From: Clostridium yunnanense
GTDB lineage: Bacteria; Bacillota; Clostridia; Clostridiales; Clostridiaceae
Assembly: GCF_016595795.1 (NCBI RefSeq)
Contig: NZ_JAENHN010000046.1
Coordinates: 30,425 to 94,424 of the forward strand
Length of the DNA stretch: 64,000 bases
Direction: 5' to 3'
Both the position numbers and the translations under genes were made by a program. The notes beneath the pieces are model-generated. The model did not search any database. It was not told the DNA's origin and saw only the letters and a list, made by a program, of their open reading frames with translations. Shown here in pieces: positions 44,515 to 53,647 of the stretch (within the stretch, counting starts at the first letter, position 1; every line of letters begins with the position of its first letter).

Positions 44515-45099
44515 ATGATAAAAAATAGGCGAAGAGGAAAAGAATTAGAAGATGCAATTCTTGATAGTACCTGGCAGCTACTAAAAGAATGCGGTTATGA
44601 AAAGCTTACCATGGATAGCATCGCAGAGAATGCTAGCACAACCAAAACTGTTCTTTATCGCAGATGGAGTGGAAAAGCTGATATTATTATATCAGCTGCA
44701 AAGCAGCACTTACCTGAGTTTAAGCTTAAAGATCCTAATACTGGTGATTTAAAAAATGATTTAGTTGAACTTTTCTTTCCTGTTATTGGTATTATAGAAT
44801 TGCTAGCTGAAGATACAGTTCGAGGAATTTTACGTGATCAACTGCAAAAGGTTTCATTCATAGATATTTTGAGCACAATTAATTCAGAAAATGTTCTAAC
44901 TCCAATACTAGAGCAGGTATTTAATCATGCACATGAGAGAAAAGAAATAGATAAAGAAAAACTCACAAATACTACAAAAGCTCTACCAATGAATTTGATT
45001 ATAAATGCAGTATTAATTGGAAATTTAAATAAGAACACTATAATACATATGGTTGATGATATCTTAATTCCAACTTATAAACATACTTTGGACATGTAA
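44515..45099 (+). CDS. TetR/AcrR family repressor of the DHA2 exporter
   Basis: 194 residues from ATG 44515, with TTGAGGGAATTTTT upstream. Helix-turn-helix LTMDSIAENASTTKTVLYRRWSGK near 32-55, then a TetR_C_11-like ligand domain, the type with YRRW in helix 3 and often paired with MFS pumps. It probably releases the 22-bp operator when a drug binds. A terminator follows. Confidence 0.88.
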   Translation: MIKNRRRGKELEDAILDSTWQLLKECGYEKLTMDSIAENASTTKTVLYRRWSGKADIIISAAKQHLPEFKLKDPNTGDLKNDLVELFFPVIGIIELLAEDTVRGILRDQLQKVSFIDILSTINSENVLTPILEQVFNHAHERKEIDKEKLTNTTKALPMNLIINAVLIGNLNKNTIIHMVDDILIPTYKHTLDM

Positions 45100-45121
45100 T
45101 ATCACATTTGTTCATAAAAAA

Positions 45122-45156
45122 AACTTATTGAAGCGACTTCTTCAGTAAGTTTTTTC
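45122..45156 (+). terminator. Terminator after the tetR gene
   Basis: Stem AACTTATTGAAG/CTTCAGTAAGTT followed by TTTTT. The remaining bases to 45377 are promoter-type sequence; no gene recognised. Confidence 0.83.
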
Positions 45157-45377
45157 TACTTATTTATACTTGTTCGATAATCCCGGATTCTGGAGATTAT
45201 TGGGCACGTATAAATCAATAGTTGAGTTATGAATCCTATAAACAATGAATCACATGTAACTTTATAAAAACTTTATAAAAGCTTTAAATTAACTTTAATT
45301 TCACATACTATAATAATCTTGTATTTCAAACTATCACATGGATTGACTATAACAAACAAAAATAGGGAGTAAATCGT

Positions 45378-46274
45378 ATGGAAAGTATTCAAAGCAAGTT
45401 ATTAAAAGCTATATTGAAGATTGTTAAACTAAAAAAAATGTGGGAAGTAACTGGCGATGAATTAAGAAAAAATATAGAGAAGAAACAGTTATCAGAAAGC
45501 CATGAACCTCCAAAAAAAGTTCAAAGAGATTATAACATTAGTGAAAAGGAGTTTAATGGTTATTGTTGTTATACAATGAAACCGTTAAACAATGTGGGAA
45601 AAAAGCATATTCTTTTTCTTCACGGGGGCGGGTATGTATATGAGATTATGAGTCCTCATTGGGAGTTTTTAGGCAGATTAATAGACTCCTTAAATTGTAC
45701 AATCACTGTTCCAATTTATCCTTTAGCTCCAAAGCATCAACACCAAGAGGTTTTTGACATGATTGTTCCCATATATCAGCAAATTATTTCAGACACAAAG
45801 TTTGAAGATGTTGTAATTATGGGTGATTCAGCAGGTGGAGGAATGAGTCTTTCTTTAGCACAATTGTTAAAAGAAAAGGGTCTGCCACAACCTGGCAATA
45901 TTATTCTTATATCACCTACTTTGGATATGACATTCAGTAATCCAGAAATACATGAAGTAGAAAAACTTGATCCAATACTAGCTGTGCCTGCGATTGCTGA
46001 TATAATGAAGTGGTATGCAGGAGAGAAGGGTCCAAAACACTACTTAATTAGCCCTATATATGGTAACTTGGAAGGGCTAGGTAAAATTAGTTTGTTCATC
46101 GGTACACATGATATATTGTATCCTGATGCTAAAAAATTCAAGAAAATAGTAGATGAAAAAGGAGTAAAAATAAATTATTATGAATATACTTCAATGATTC
46201 ATATTTGGCCATTATTTTTCTTTCCTGAATCGAAACAAGCAACTAACCAGATTATTGAAATTATAGAGTCATAG
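45378..46274 (+). CDS. Alpha/beta hydrolase, family IV esterase-like
   Basis: 298 residues. Oxyanion motif HGGGY at 82-86, nucleophile Ser151 in GDSAGGG, the acid Asp in GTHDILYPD near 256 and the base His in MIHIWP near 276. No signal peptide. It is related to but clearly different from the esterase at 15910 (shorter N-terminus). Substrate unknown. AATAGGGAGTAAATC precedes the ATG; a terminator follows. Confidence 0.88.
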   Translation: MESIQSKLLKAILKIVKLKKMWEVTGDELRKNIEKKQLSESHEPPKKVQRDYNISEKEFNGYCCYTMKPLNNVGKKHILFLHGGGYVYEIMSPHWEFLGRLIDSLNCTITVPIYPLAPKHQHQEVFDMIVPIYQQIISDTKFEDVVIMGDSAGGGMSLSLAQLLKEKGLPQPGNIILISPTLDMTFSNPEIHEVEKLDPILAVPAIADIMKWYAGEKGPKHYLISPIYGNLEGLGKISLFIGTHDILYPDAKKFKKIVDEKGVKINYYEYTSMIHIWPLFFFPESKQATNQIIEIIES

Positions 46275-46338
46275 TAACACCTTAATGCAATTTAACACTC
46301 TTCATTAACATATCACAATTCTCTCATAAAAACTAACC

Positions 46339-46370
46339 AAGGACTTACACTATCACAGTAAGTCCTTCTT
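46339..46370 (+). terminator. Terminator after the esterase gene
   Basis: Stem AAGGACTTAC/GTAAGTCCTT with CTTATT behind it. No gene is seen in the rest of 46275-46572. Confidence 0.78.
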
Positions 46371-46572
46371 ATTAAGTCTATTTCAGAAATATTTAATATA
46401 TTAAGCTCCAAACTCTGCACCATATAATTTTAGTTAATATAGATAGGCAAGTTCCAAATGAAATATATATTTTATAATTCTATTACATTAATGGTTGATA
46501 GAAATATCTCTTAGTAATATTTACATAGAACTGGAGTATCTATTCCGCTGAATTGATAAACTACTTAAATCA

Positions 46573-48051
46573 TTAACTCCCCTGGTTCAATAATTCTTTA
46601 GCTTTATTCTTACTAAAATTAAATTCACTCCATGACTTTTCTCTATCAAGGGTTTCTTTTCTGTATTTCAAATTTCCATTTATAATATCTTTTATAATAT
46701 TATCGCCTTTGTCTCTAGCTTCAATCAAATAAGGAACCGCTTCATAAGACAAGGTAGTCAAATAATAAGCATCTAACTTTCCAGTTTCATTAAATCGCTC
46801 TATATTTTTTCTAGCTATAAAGCCATCTATATTCATATAGTTTATTACAGTATACATACTTATTGTTATCACAATTATGCTCTTCATTATAGGAATCTTT
46901 CTGTACCAAATACCAGCAGCCACAACTAAACAAAGTGTGAAAAGTAGCAGCATGAATAAATGCACTGATACTCTTAAGAAAGTATATCCAAAGGCGTTCT
47001 CATACAAAGTAAGCTTAAAGTTTGCAGAGAAAAGCATATTTAAAGTGAAGGCTACAAGTATAGTTAAAAGAACATTTGCAGTTCTTAAAATCTTTGTATT
47101 TTCTTTATTTATACGCTTTACACAGCTTAGCACTATTATAAAATTAATAAAGTTAACCGCTGCTAACTCAAAGAAGCCTTTTCTAGCATAATCAGCATAG
47201 GTAAATCCTGCTGGAAGTGCCACCTTGCCTCCCCCGTATAAATATGAAAATTGAATAATAGTGAAAACCAAATATAAAACATTTAAGAATATTAATACAG
47301 TTATTATAGTGATGCCTCCCCAGGCTGCAGCAGGAGATTTCGCCACTTTCCCTGAAGCTTTTCTCTCACTTTGAAAGCTCCAAACATAAGCAAATAGATA
47401 GAAAAACACAACTAAACTCACTATTGTATGTGGTATAAATTCACCTGTATCTATATTATTGAAAACATTTGTGATGTTATCAAAGTAGTAACCAAAAACC
47501 ATGTCTGCAGAGCTTAATAGTACTATTAATATTACAAGTAAAGGCAAAGAAACAAGTATACCAATTAATATCTGTTTTTTTCCTTCCTTAATCTTAACAG
47601 TTTTCCCCAACTTAATTGAAGCCTTTAAAATTGAAAATGGTTTCCCAACATTATTGAACATATCTCCTACTGCTCTTCTTAATATTTCAACTATAAAGCT
47701 AGCTTTATCCCATTTAAGCTTAGGATTTACTATCAAAATAGAGCTTGCAATCATAAGAATTGGAACCCCTAAAAAGTTGAATACATTAAATACTTGATTT
47801 GTATGAATCGTAAAACTAAAAGACAGCAATGCTATTGGTATAAGTAAAAACCATCCAAAGCTTTTTTCTACACTTCTAGCTCTTATGGACCATAAGAAAA
47901 ATCCTATGCATAACCCTATGAATATAAAGTAAGATACTCCAAAATTTTTATCAATAAACAATCTGTCAAAGGTCACCCCAAGCAGTAGTGAAAATAATAT
48001 ACAGTACAGTCCATCTTTAGTTTTAGTTTCTAAATTTTTATTATCTTCCAT
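46573..48051 (-). CDS. DUF4173 family membrane protein
   Basis: 492 residues with about thirteen hydrophobic helices, in the DUF4173 layout: several short helices in the first 120 residues, a basic cytoplasmic loop near 140-160, and a C-terminal soluble tail of about 80 residues (RFNETGKLDAYYLTTLSYEAVPYLIEA) that is conserved in the family. Function unknown. ATAGGGGAGTGATGAA precedes the ATG. In other Firmicutes a small HTH regulator is encoded just upstream; here that gene is broken (48067-48240). Confidence 0.83.
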   Translation of the reverse strand: MEDNKNLETKTKDGLYCILFSLLLGVTFDRLFIDKNFGVSYFIFIGLCIGFFLWSIRARSVEKSFGWFLLIPIALLSFSFTIHTNQVFNVFNFLGVPILMIASSILIVNPKLKWDKASFIVEILRRAVGDMFNNVGKPFSILKASIKLGKTVKIKEGKKQILIGILVSLPLLVILIVLLSSADMVFGYYFDNITNVFNNIDTGEFIPHTIVSLVVFFYLFAYVWSFQSERKASGKVAKSPAAAWGGITIITVLIFLNVLYLVFTIIQFSYLYGGGKVALPAGFTYADYARKGFFELAAVNFINFIIVLSCVKRINKENTKILRTANVLLTILVAFTLNMLFSANFKLTLYENAFGYTFLRVSVHLFMLLLFTLCLVVAAGIWYRKIPIMKSIIVITISMYTVINYMNIDGFIARKNIERFNETGKLDAYYLTTLSYEAVPYLIEARDKGDNIIKDIINGNLKYRKETLDREKSWSEFNFSKNKAKELLNQGS

Positions 48052-48066
48052 TTCATCACTCCCCTA

Positions 48067-48240
48067 TTATCCTCTAAACTCTAAAATATCTCCCGGTTGG
48101 CAATTAAGCTCCTTGCATATAGACTCCACTGTAGGAAATCTTATTGCCTTTCCAGTGTTTATTATGTATAAATTTGTATTGGCACTCATAAATATCAAAA
48201 CCATTTGCCAACTTTCTGATTTCATAATACTATAAATTTT
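48067..48240 (-). pseudogene. Broken YozG-like HTH (XRE) regulator
   Basis: The C-terminal part is intact: NTGKAIRFPTVESICKELN and CQPGDILEFRG, the end of small Cro/CI-type regulators (YozG-like). The preceding residues (SANTNLYII) match the recognition helix only partly and the N-terminal helices cannot be found in the same frame, so at least one small insertion or deletion is inferred. The frame is open further upstream but reads as nonsense with many hydrophobic and Lys codons. It lies 15 bases upstream of the DUF4173 start. Confidence 0.6.
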
Positions 48241-48451
48241 TAATAATTTCAATAACTTTTTATTGTTTTTCAATAAAAAGTTATTGAATATACATAAACA
48301 TATTTTAGTTCGGTTAATAGAAAGACGAGTGGCCACTTTGTAAATTGAAAAGCAATCTTTCAAATTTACAATTATACAGATGTACAACTCACCATGTCTT
48401 AAAATCAGGATATATTTAAGATATGCATCTTTAAATATATAACAAAATAAA

Positions 48452-48478
48452 AAGAATAGCCCTAATAGCTATTCTTAA
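48452..48478 (-). terminator. Terminator after the histidine kinase gene
   Basis: Stem AAGAATAGC/GCTATTCTT with a TTTTTATTTTG tail on the minus strand, about 95 bases after the kinase stop. Nothing else recognised in 48388-48571. Confidence 0.72.
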
Positions 48479-48571
48479 GTAAAATAATAATTTCATCTTT
48501 ATATGTCTTTGTTTAATATATTAAACACATAGTTAACAAACACATATAAATACGTTAAATATGTAATTATC

Positions 48572-50908
48572 CTATAAATATATATCAGAAAATTCTATAT
48601 TAGTAGCTTGCACAAGACGATCATCATTCATAAGATCAATCATTATGTTCTCATTGCACTCTTCTACCGCAGTTTCATCTGGAAGAAGTATCGTAAAGGT
48701 AGTGCCAATACCCTCCTTACTTTCAACTGATATGCTACCATCTAAGGCCTCAACAAATCTTTTTACCAAGGCTAATCCTATACCTGTACCTTCTGCTTGT
48801 CTTGACAATGAACTATCAACTTGTCCAAATCTCTCAAAGATTACATCTAATTTTTCCGGAGGTATCCCTATTCCAGAATCCATAACTTCAACGCATATAT
48901 TACCTTTTAACATGATTAATTTTATATCGATGTTTTTACCTATAGGGGTAAATTTAATTGCGTTAGATAGGAGGTTTAAAATAATTCTCTCATATTTTTC
49001 ATCATCAATTCCTATTATCTTTTTCTCAAAGGAAGATTTAAATTTAAGTTTTATTTCCTTTTGCAGCGCAAACTCACATACAGATTCAACTATAGCTTTA
49101 GTAAGAAAAACTATATCTATATTCTTTTTATGTACTTTTATATGTCCTGCATTAACCCTGGTAATATCAAGAAGATTATTAACAAGTCTTAGCTGCCTAT
49201 TAGTATTTTGCTTTATAGTTCCCACATACTTTTTAATAATATCTGTCATTTGATGGGGATATACAAGGTTTAAAGTTTGTATCGCCATATTGATGACGTT
49301 AAGTGGTGTTCTAAACTCATGTGAGATAATTGATAAAAACTCATCCTTCATCTCTATAGCTTTTTCAAGTGCTTCATTCTTTTCACGTTCCGCAGCTAAC
49401 AATCTTTCTTGAGCTTCTTTTAGTGCTTGCTGGCTTGTCATAAGCTCTGTGATATTAAGGGAGTTTATCATCCCATATAAAAAGTTACCTTCTTCATCAT
49501 GAATTGGCGTTCCACTAGTAACAGTGTAATTCAGCCTATCATTTAAATTGAAAGCCAAAACCTCCCCCCTTACACATTCTCCGTTCTTTACACGACAAAT
49601 AGGAGTTTTATCAAAAACAACGTTTTTCCCATCTAAATCGTAATACTTAATTTTTTTGCCTATATCTTTAGACTTATTTGATTTGGCTGAAAAATCTTCT
49701 CTCGCCTTTTTACTTGTTATTACATATTTTTCTTCCCTATCGAATACATAGATATACTCTTGAATATTATCAAGCATAGTGTCCAATAATTCTTTCTGCT
49801 TCCGTAATTCTTCTTGCTGTCTTACCTTTTCAGTGATATCACGATTGGTTTCAAGCACTATCTGATGTCCATGTTCATCCACCACTAATTGATGTCTTGT
49901 CTCAACTATAAGCTTGCTACCATCTTTCCTAGTGTGCTCTATATTTCCACTCCAAACTCCTTCTCTTAAAAGTATTGGTCTTATATTATCGAAGGGTTCT
50001 GGATGTACTGTTTTCAACAAGTCATGACTAACACAACCCATAGCTTCCTCACCACTGTAACCATATTGCTGCGCCGCTCCTTTATTCCAGTAAGTGATGC
50101 CTCCATCTAATTTCCAAGCCAAAACAGCTTCAGACGAAAGGTCTAGTAAGGCCGCCTGCCGCCTTAACTGTTTATTTTGTTGCTCAATAATCTTAGCCTG
50201 CTCTTCTACTCTTTTCCTATCTAAAACCTTGTCTGTTACATCTGTTGTAATCTCAACACAGTATTTTAAAATACCATTCTCAAACACAGGAGTGAGACTT
50301 GCCTGCCAGTAGGTCACACCTCTTACAAACTCATACATATACTCATCATTATAAAATGGTTCTTGTGTTGAAAGTACATTCTTCCATATATCTTCAGAAG
50401 TACTACCAGACCACCTTGGTATAAATTCAGATATTCCTTTACCTAGAGAATTCTCTTTATTATTAAATGGCTTGTCAAGAAAATTAAGCCAAGTCTGATT
50501 TGCCTTTAGTAGAGTTATATCAGGCATACTAAAGATAGCAACACCAAATACATTATGAGAACTTAAAGCTTCTAGTGCTAAAAACTTCATATTAAGACGA
50601 GAATTAGGCTTTTCAGAGAAAATAAATATTTCTCCATTGTCGTCTTCTTTAACATATATATCAACAAATCTAACTTCAAGCGATTTTGTAAACAAAAAAT
50701 ATTCAGCAGATTCATCTATATCCCCATAGTTAACATCTGGTCCAATTCTTAAAGTTGTAAATACATCTTCTATATTTTTATTTAAAAGTTCCTGAGCTCT
50801 AAACTCGGTCATATCTACAAATTCTTCACTAACCTCTACAACAGCGCCATTATCTACCACAATAAAAGAAAGCTCTTTAACGCCTCTTAATGAAGTACTA
50901 CTATTCAT
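48572..50908 (-). CDS. Multi-PAS hybrid-free sensor histidine kinase
   Basis: 778 residues from ATG 50908, with GGAGGGATTCTT upstream. No membrane segment is evident, so it is probably cytoplasmic. Four PAS-type regions in order: about 15-110, 125-235, 255-365 (SSEAVLAWKLDGGITYWNKGA) and 385-500, each with the C-terminal PAC pattern, then a coiled coil (about 500-535). HisKA has SHEFRTPLNVIN near 540; the ATPase domain has NLLSNAIKF near 650, DSGIGIPPE near 682 and GTGIGLAL near 712. The output partner is not in the window: no response regulator lies beside it. The ligands of the PAS domains are unknown. Confidence 0.9.
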   Translation of the reverse strand: MNSSTSLRGVKELSFIVVDNGAVVEVSEEFVDMTEFRAQELLNKNIEDVFTTLRIGPDVNYGDIDESAEYFLFTKSLEVRFVDIYVKEDDNGEIFIFSEKPNSRLNMKFLALEALSSHNVFGVAIFSMPDITLLKANQTWLNFLDKPFNNKENSLGKGISEFIPRWSGSTSEDIWKNVLSTQEPFYNDEYMYEFVRGVTYWQASLTPVFENGILKYCVEITTDVTDKVLDRKRVEEQAKIIEQQNKQLRRQAALLDLSSEAVLAWKLDGGITYWNKGAAQQYGYSGEEAMGCVSHDLLKTVHPEPFDNIRPILLREGVWSGNIEHTRKDGSKLIVETRHQLVVDEHGHQIVLETNRDITEKVRQQEELRKQKELLDTMLDNIQEYIYVFDREEKYVITSKKAREDFSAKSNKSKDIGKKIKYYDLDGKNVVFDKTPICRVKNGECVRGEVLAFNLNDRLNYTVTSGTPIHDEEGNFLYGMINSLNITELMTSQQALKEAQERLLAAEREKNEALEKAIEMKDEFLSIISHEFRTPLNVINMAIQTLNLVYPHQMTDIIKKYVGTIKQNTNRQLRLVNNLLDITRVNAGHIKVHKKNIDIVFLTKAIVESVCEFALQKEIKLKFKSSFEKKIIGIDDEKYERIILNLLSNAIKFTPIGKNIDIKLIMLKGNICVEVMDSGIGIPPEKLDVIFERFGQVDSSLSRQAEGTGIGLALVKRFVEALDGSISVESKEGIGTTFTILLPDETAVEECNENIMIDLMNDDRLVQATNIEFSDIYL

Positions 50909-51113
50909 AAGAATCCCTCCAACCTGCAAAACAGCTGTATCTTACGTTTATTTAAATGCTAACATTGTAACATCTAATTCCACTATTTACTATATGTTTT
51001 AGAAAGTTTATTAATTTCTTATTCAATCCTCATTTTACCATTCATCTTTGGTAAGTTCTAGACCAAAACAAATTAAAAAATGGTCTAAACATTACTGTTT
51101 AAACCACTTTTTA

Positions 51114-51572
51114 TTAAAACTTGCGTGAATAATAGATAAAAAGAGATCCTTTTACAAAGGACATAAAAAGTGCAACTACTATTAGTGTCAGAAATGCTAT
51201 TTGATTAAGAAATCCAGTTATTATAGCAGCGATTTGAATTGTTGCTAAACAAAAGTCAAACCCTACTCCACCGAATTTACTCACAATAAATTTTTTTCTT
51301 TCATCGTTCTCTTTTATATACAATTGTCTTAATTTTTCTTTGTCTTTTAGTGCTTTTATATATTTTTTAATGTACACAAGCACAATACCATGTGTACACA
51401 CAAATGTCCCTATCTGATAACCACGTATTATATTTGTTATATTTCTATTACCATGAGCTATGCTAATATTATTAAAATAGACACCTGCCATAATTATTAG
51501 AAAAATCGCTAATACATCCCCTAAAATCATAAAAACTATTCTTTTCTTCAAATCACCCTTAAATTTCTCCAC
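51114..51572 (-). CDS. Four-helix membrane protein paired with an HTH regulator, unrecognised
   Basis: 152 residues from GTG 51572, which has GGAGGAGTTATATA upstream. Four hydrophobic helices at about 12-34, 48-68, 95-117 and 122-144 with a charged loop of about 25 residues (KALKDKEKLRQLYIKENDERKK) in the middle. No family recognised. The start overlaps the end of the HTH gene by 14 bases, so the two are translated together. Such HTH-membrane pairs are common in clostridia and Bacillus, with unknown role. Confidence 0.68.
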   Translation of the reverse strand: MEKFKGDLKKRIVFMILGDVLAIFLIIMAGVYFNNISIAHGNRNITNIIRGYQIGTFVCTHGIVLVYIKKYIKALKDKEKLRQLYIKENDERKKFIVSKFGGVGFDFCLATIQIAAIITGFLNQIAFLTLIVVALFMSFVKGSLFIYYSRKF

Positions 51573-51780
51573 TATATAACTCCTCCACTTCTGAAAAATC
51601 AAATACCTCTTCAATGGGCAACCCAAAGTACTTTGATATTTTATAAGCTAGAACTAAAGAAGCCGTGTACTTTTCGCACTCTAATGAAGTTATTGTCTGC
51701 CTTGTAACACCTACTGCAGATGCTAATTCTTCTTGAGATAATCTATGCTTTTTTCGCAATTCTTGAATTCGTGTTTTCAC
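51559..51780 (-). CDS. XRE family HTH regulator
   Basis: 73 residues: a single Cro/CI-type helix-turn-helix (LSQEELASAVGVTRQTITSLE near 14-34) and a short acidic tail, the size of autoregulators of the YvaZ/immR-like short type. Start is GTG with AGGAGGTTTGTTTT upstream. A perfect 16-bp palindrome lies 16 bases before the start, with further half sites beyond, so it likely represses its own two-gene operon. Confidence 0.85.
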   Translation of the reverse strand: MKTRIQELRKKHRLSQEELASAVGVTRQTITSLECEKYTASLVLAYKISKYFGLPIEEVFDFSEVEELYSGEI

Positions 51781-51795
51781 AAAACAAACCTCCTA

Positions 51796-51811
51796 GCAAA
51801 GTATACTTTGC
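51796..51811. promoter_or_regulatory. 16-bp operator GCAAAGTATACTTTGC
   Basis: Perfect palindrome directly upstream of the HTH gene's ribosome binding site. Half sites ACTTTGC near 51828 and GCTTTGC near 51852 follow at regular steps, suggesting cooperative binding. Confidence 0.78.
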
Positions 51812-51972
51812 ATCTTTAGTATAGTTAACTTTGCATAAACTGTCAAGTAAGCTTTGCAAATTATCCGGTATTTATTTTACACAATTACAAATTAATGTTA
51901 TAATTAACAAAAGTTTATGATGTTTCACATATTTGCTTTTACTATTACAACTATATAGGGGGGAATAAGTAC

Positions 51973-52494
51973 ATGTTATTTAAAGATATAGAAACAGAAA
52001 GATTACTGCTCAAAAACATATCTATTGATGATAGGGATTTTATCTTCAGTGAATTTTCAGATGGTGTAGTGAACAGATATTTATTTGACGCTGAGCCGTT
52101 GACTGAAATAGAAGGTGCTGATGAGATAATAGATTCTTATATACAACCTGAGCCACGGTTACAACACCGCTGGGTCATTATACAAAAATCAGATGGATCA
52201 AAAATAGGCACATGTGGTTTTCACTGCTGGAACCAGAGAGAAAGTAAGGTTGATGTAGGTTATGATCTAAAAGAAAACTATTGGGGAAAAGGTTATATGA
52301 GCGAGGCAATGAAAGAAATCATCGCATTTGCTATAGATAAGATGAAAATAAAGCAAATAAATGCATGTATTTATATTGATAATCAAAAATCAATTCATCT
52401 TGTTGAAAATCTTGGATTTACTTTATCCGGTTCATATTATGAGTTATTTAGAGATAAGAAATATCCTCATAACATTTACTCTTTGTATATATAA
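51973..52494 (+). CDS. GNAT acetyltransferase, RimJ/RimL type
   Basis: 173 residues. Begins with the RimJ/RimL signature ETERLLLKNISIDDRDF at about 7-23; VGYDLKENYWGKGYMSEAM near 98-116 carries the acetyl-CoA loop (WGKGYM), and NQKSIHLVENLGF near 137-149 is the late helix. It may acetylate a protein N-terminus or an antibiotic. ATAGGGGGGAATAAGTAC precedes the ATG. A terminator follows. Confidence 0.88.
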   Translation: MLFKDIETERLLLKNISIDDRDFIFSEFSDGVVNRYLFDAEPLTEIEGADEIIDSYIQPEPRLQHRWVIIQKSDGSKIGTCGFHCWNQRESKVDVGYDLKENYWGKGYMSEAMKEIIAFAIDKMKIKQINACIYIDNQKSIHLVENLGFTLSGSYYELFRDKKYPHNIYSLYI

Positions 52495-52517
52495 AACGCT
52501 TCATATTGACATATCAA

Positions 52518-52560
52518 AATACTACTGGGTTAATGTTATTCACCCAGTAGTATTTTTTTA
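52518..52560 (+). terminator. Terminator after the RimL-type gene
   Basis: Stem AATACTACTGGGT/ACCCAGTAGTATT followed by TTTTT. Confidence 0.9.
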
Positions 52561-52611
52561 TAAGTATTATTTAAGATAGCATAGAATCTAAATTACTATT
52601 AAACAAATATA

Positions 52612-52827
52612 TTATTTTCCTAATGCTTTGTTTAATATATTTCTTTTGTAGTTTTTAAGTTTAGCTAAATCATGATTTTCAGCATATATTCCTACAAGTA
52701 TTAAAGTAAGTCCTAATCCCACACAAACTCCCTGAGTAAAACTTGGTAGCAAGTTAAAACGACTTGAAATTATACCAATAGCATTTAATAATAATCCAAA
52801 GTTTATATAATTATTAAGTTTTTTCAT
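52612..52827 (-). CDS. Small two-helix membrane protein, unrecognised
   Basis: 71 residues from ATG 52827, chosen for GGAGGTTTTAGAT upstream. Helices at about 8-24 (NFGLLLNAIGIISSRF) and 33-49 (GVCVGLGLTLILVGIYA), then a basic tail rich in Lys/Asn (KLKNYKRNILNK). No family recognised. It is followed 118 bases upstream in the same direction by kptA, with a run of degenerate TACCCATA repeats between. Confidence 0.55.
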   Translation of the reverse strand: MKKLNNYINFGLLLNAIGIISSRFNLLPSFTQGVCVGLGLTLILVGIYAENHDLAKLKNYKRNILNKALGK

Positions 52828-52944
52828 ATCTAAAACCTCCATAAGACCTTAATTACTTCATATGGTAATTATACTACTTGTACCCATACCCATATCCTTA
52901 TACTTATATATTATCTTTTTTTAAACTTGAATATCAATACACAT

Positions 52945-53511
52945 TTAAACTTTATCTTTATTATTCTGAAGTGATATATATTTCACAGAAACATAATCAG
53001 TTAACCAAACTCCATTTTTTGAAAGATAGAATTTATGCCCATCATCAAACATTCTTATTGAATCAATCTTCAGTACAACAGGTTTTCCATGACGCTTGCC
53101 CACTGATAAGGCAGTATCAAGATCCATAGATAAATGTACATATTTCCTGCTTTGCTTCTGTATTCCTACACTCATAATACTATCAATAAATCTTGTTGAA
53201 GTTCCATGATAAAGGTATTTTGGCGGAATACTTTCCTCTAATTCCACATCAACCTCTATCGAATGCCCCTGATTAGCTCTTACCTTTGTTCTATCATCAC
53301 TAAAACTATATCTTTGCTTATTATTTTCCTTAACAATACGTTCAAGAGTCTCAAAATCTATCGTTTTCCCTACTCTATTTATTCCTTCAATTAATTCTTC
53401 TACCTTAGCCCAGCCGTGTTCATCTAAAGTAATACCTATAGTCTCTGGACTATGTCTTAAAATTAGACTAATAAATTTTCCTAATTCTAGGTCTTTTCTA
53501 TTCTCTTTCAT
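52945..53511 (-). CDS. kptA: RNA 2'-phosphotransferase (Tpt1/KptA)
   Basis: 188 residues, the usual length. The catalytic Arg-His pair is in LRHSPE (Arg19, His20); further motifs are LYHGTSTRF near 99, KYVHLSMDLDTALSVGKRHG near 124 and the NAD-binding VLKIDS near 146. Tpt1 moves a 2'-phosphate from RNA to NAD, giving ADP-ribose cyclic phosphate. Bacteria have no tRNA-splicing ligase of the yeast type, so the bacterial role is unsettled (RNA repair or ADP-ribose transfer). GAGGGGGAAAA precedes the ATG. Confidence 0.93.
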   Translation of the reverse strand: MKENRKDLELGKFISLILRHSPETIGITLDEHGWAKVEELIEGINRVGKTIDFETLERIVKENNKQRYSFSDDRTKVRANQGHSIEVDVELEESIPPKYLYHGTSTRFIDSIMSVGIQKQSRKYVHLSMDLDTALSVGKRHGKPVVLKIDSIRMFDDGHKFYLSKNGVWLTDYVSVKYISLQNNKDKV

Positions 53512-53647
53512 TTTTCCCCCTCATTTAGGTTATACATTTCAGATAATATTTATGGAGTTATTAGTCAACCAATTGGTTTATACATAAAAAAATCTCAAGA
53601 AACTGCCATAGATTAAATTTCCGTAAAAACCTCTTAATTAGTTAGCT

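Noticed and set aside
48645-49253. A 202-codon plus-strand frame opposite the histidine kinase
   Set aside because: Antisense to conserved kinase domains; Ser/Phe/Ile-rich translation typical of shadows.
52878-52920. Degenerate TACCCATA/TATACTTATA tandem pattern
   Set aside because: Only a few imperfect units between genes; not long or regular enough to call a repeat array.
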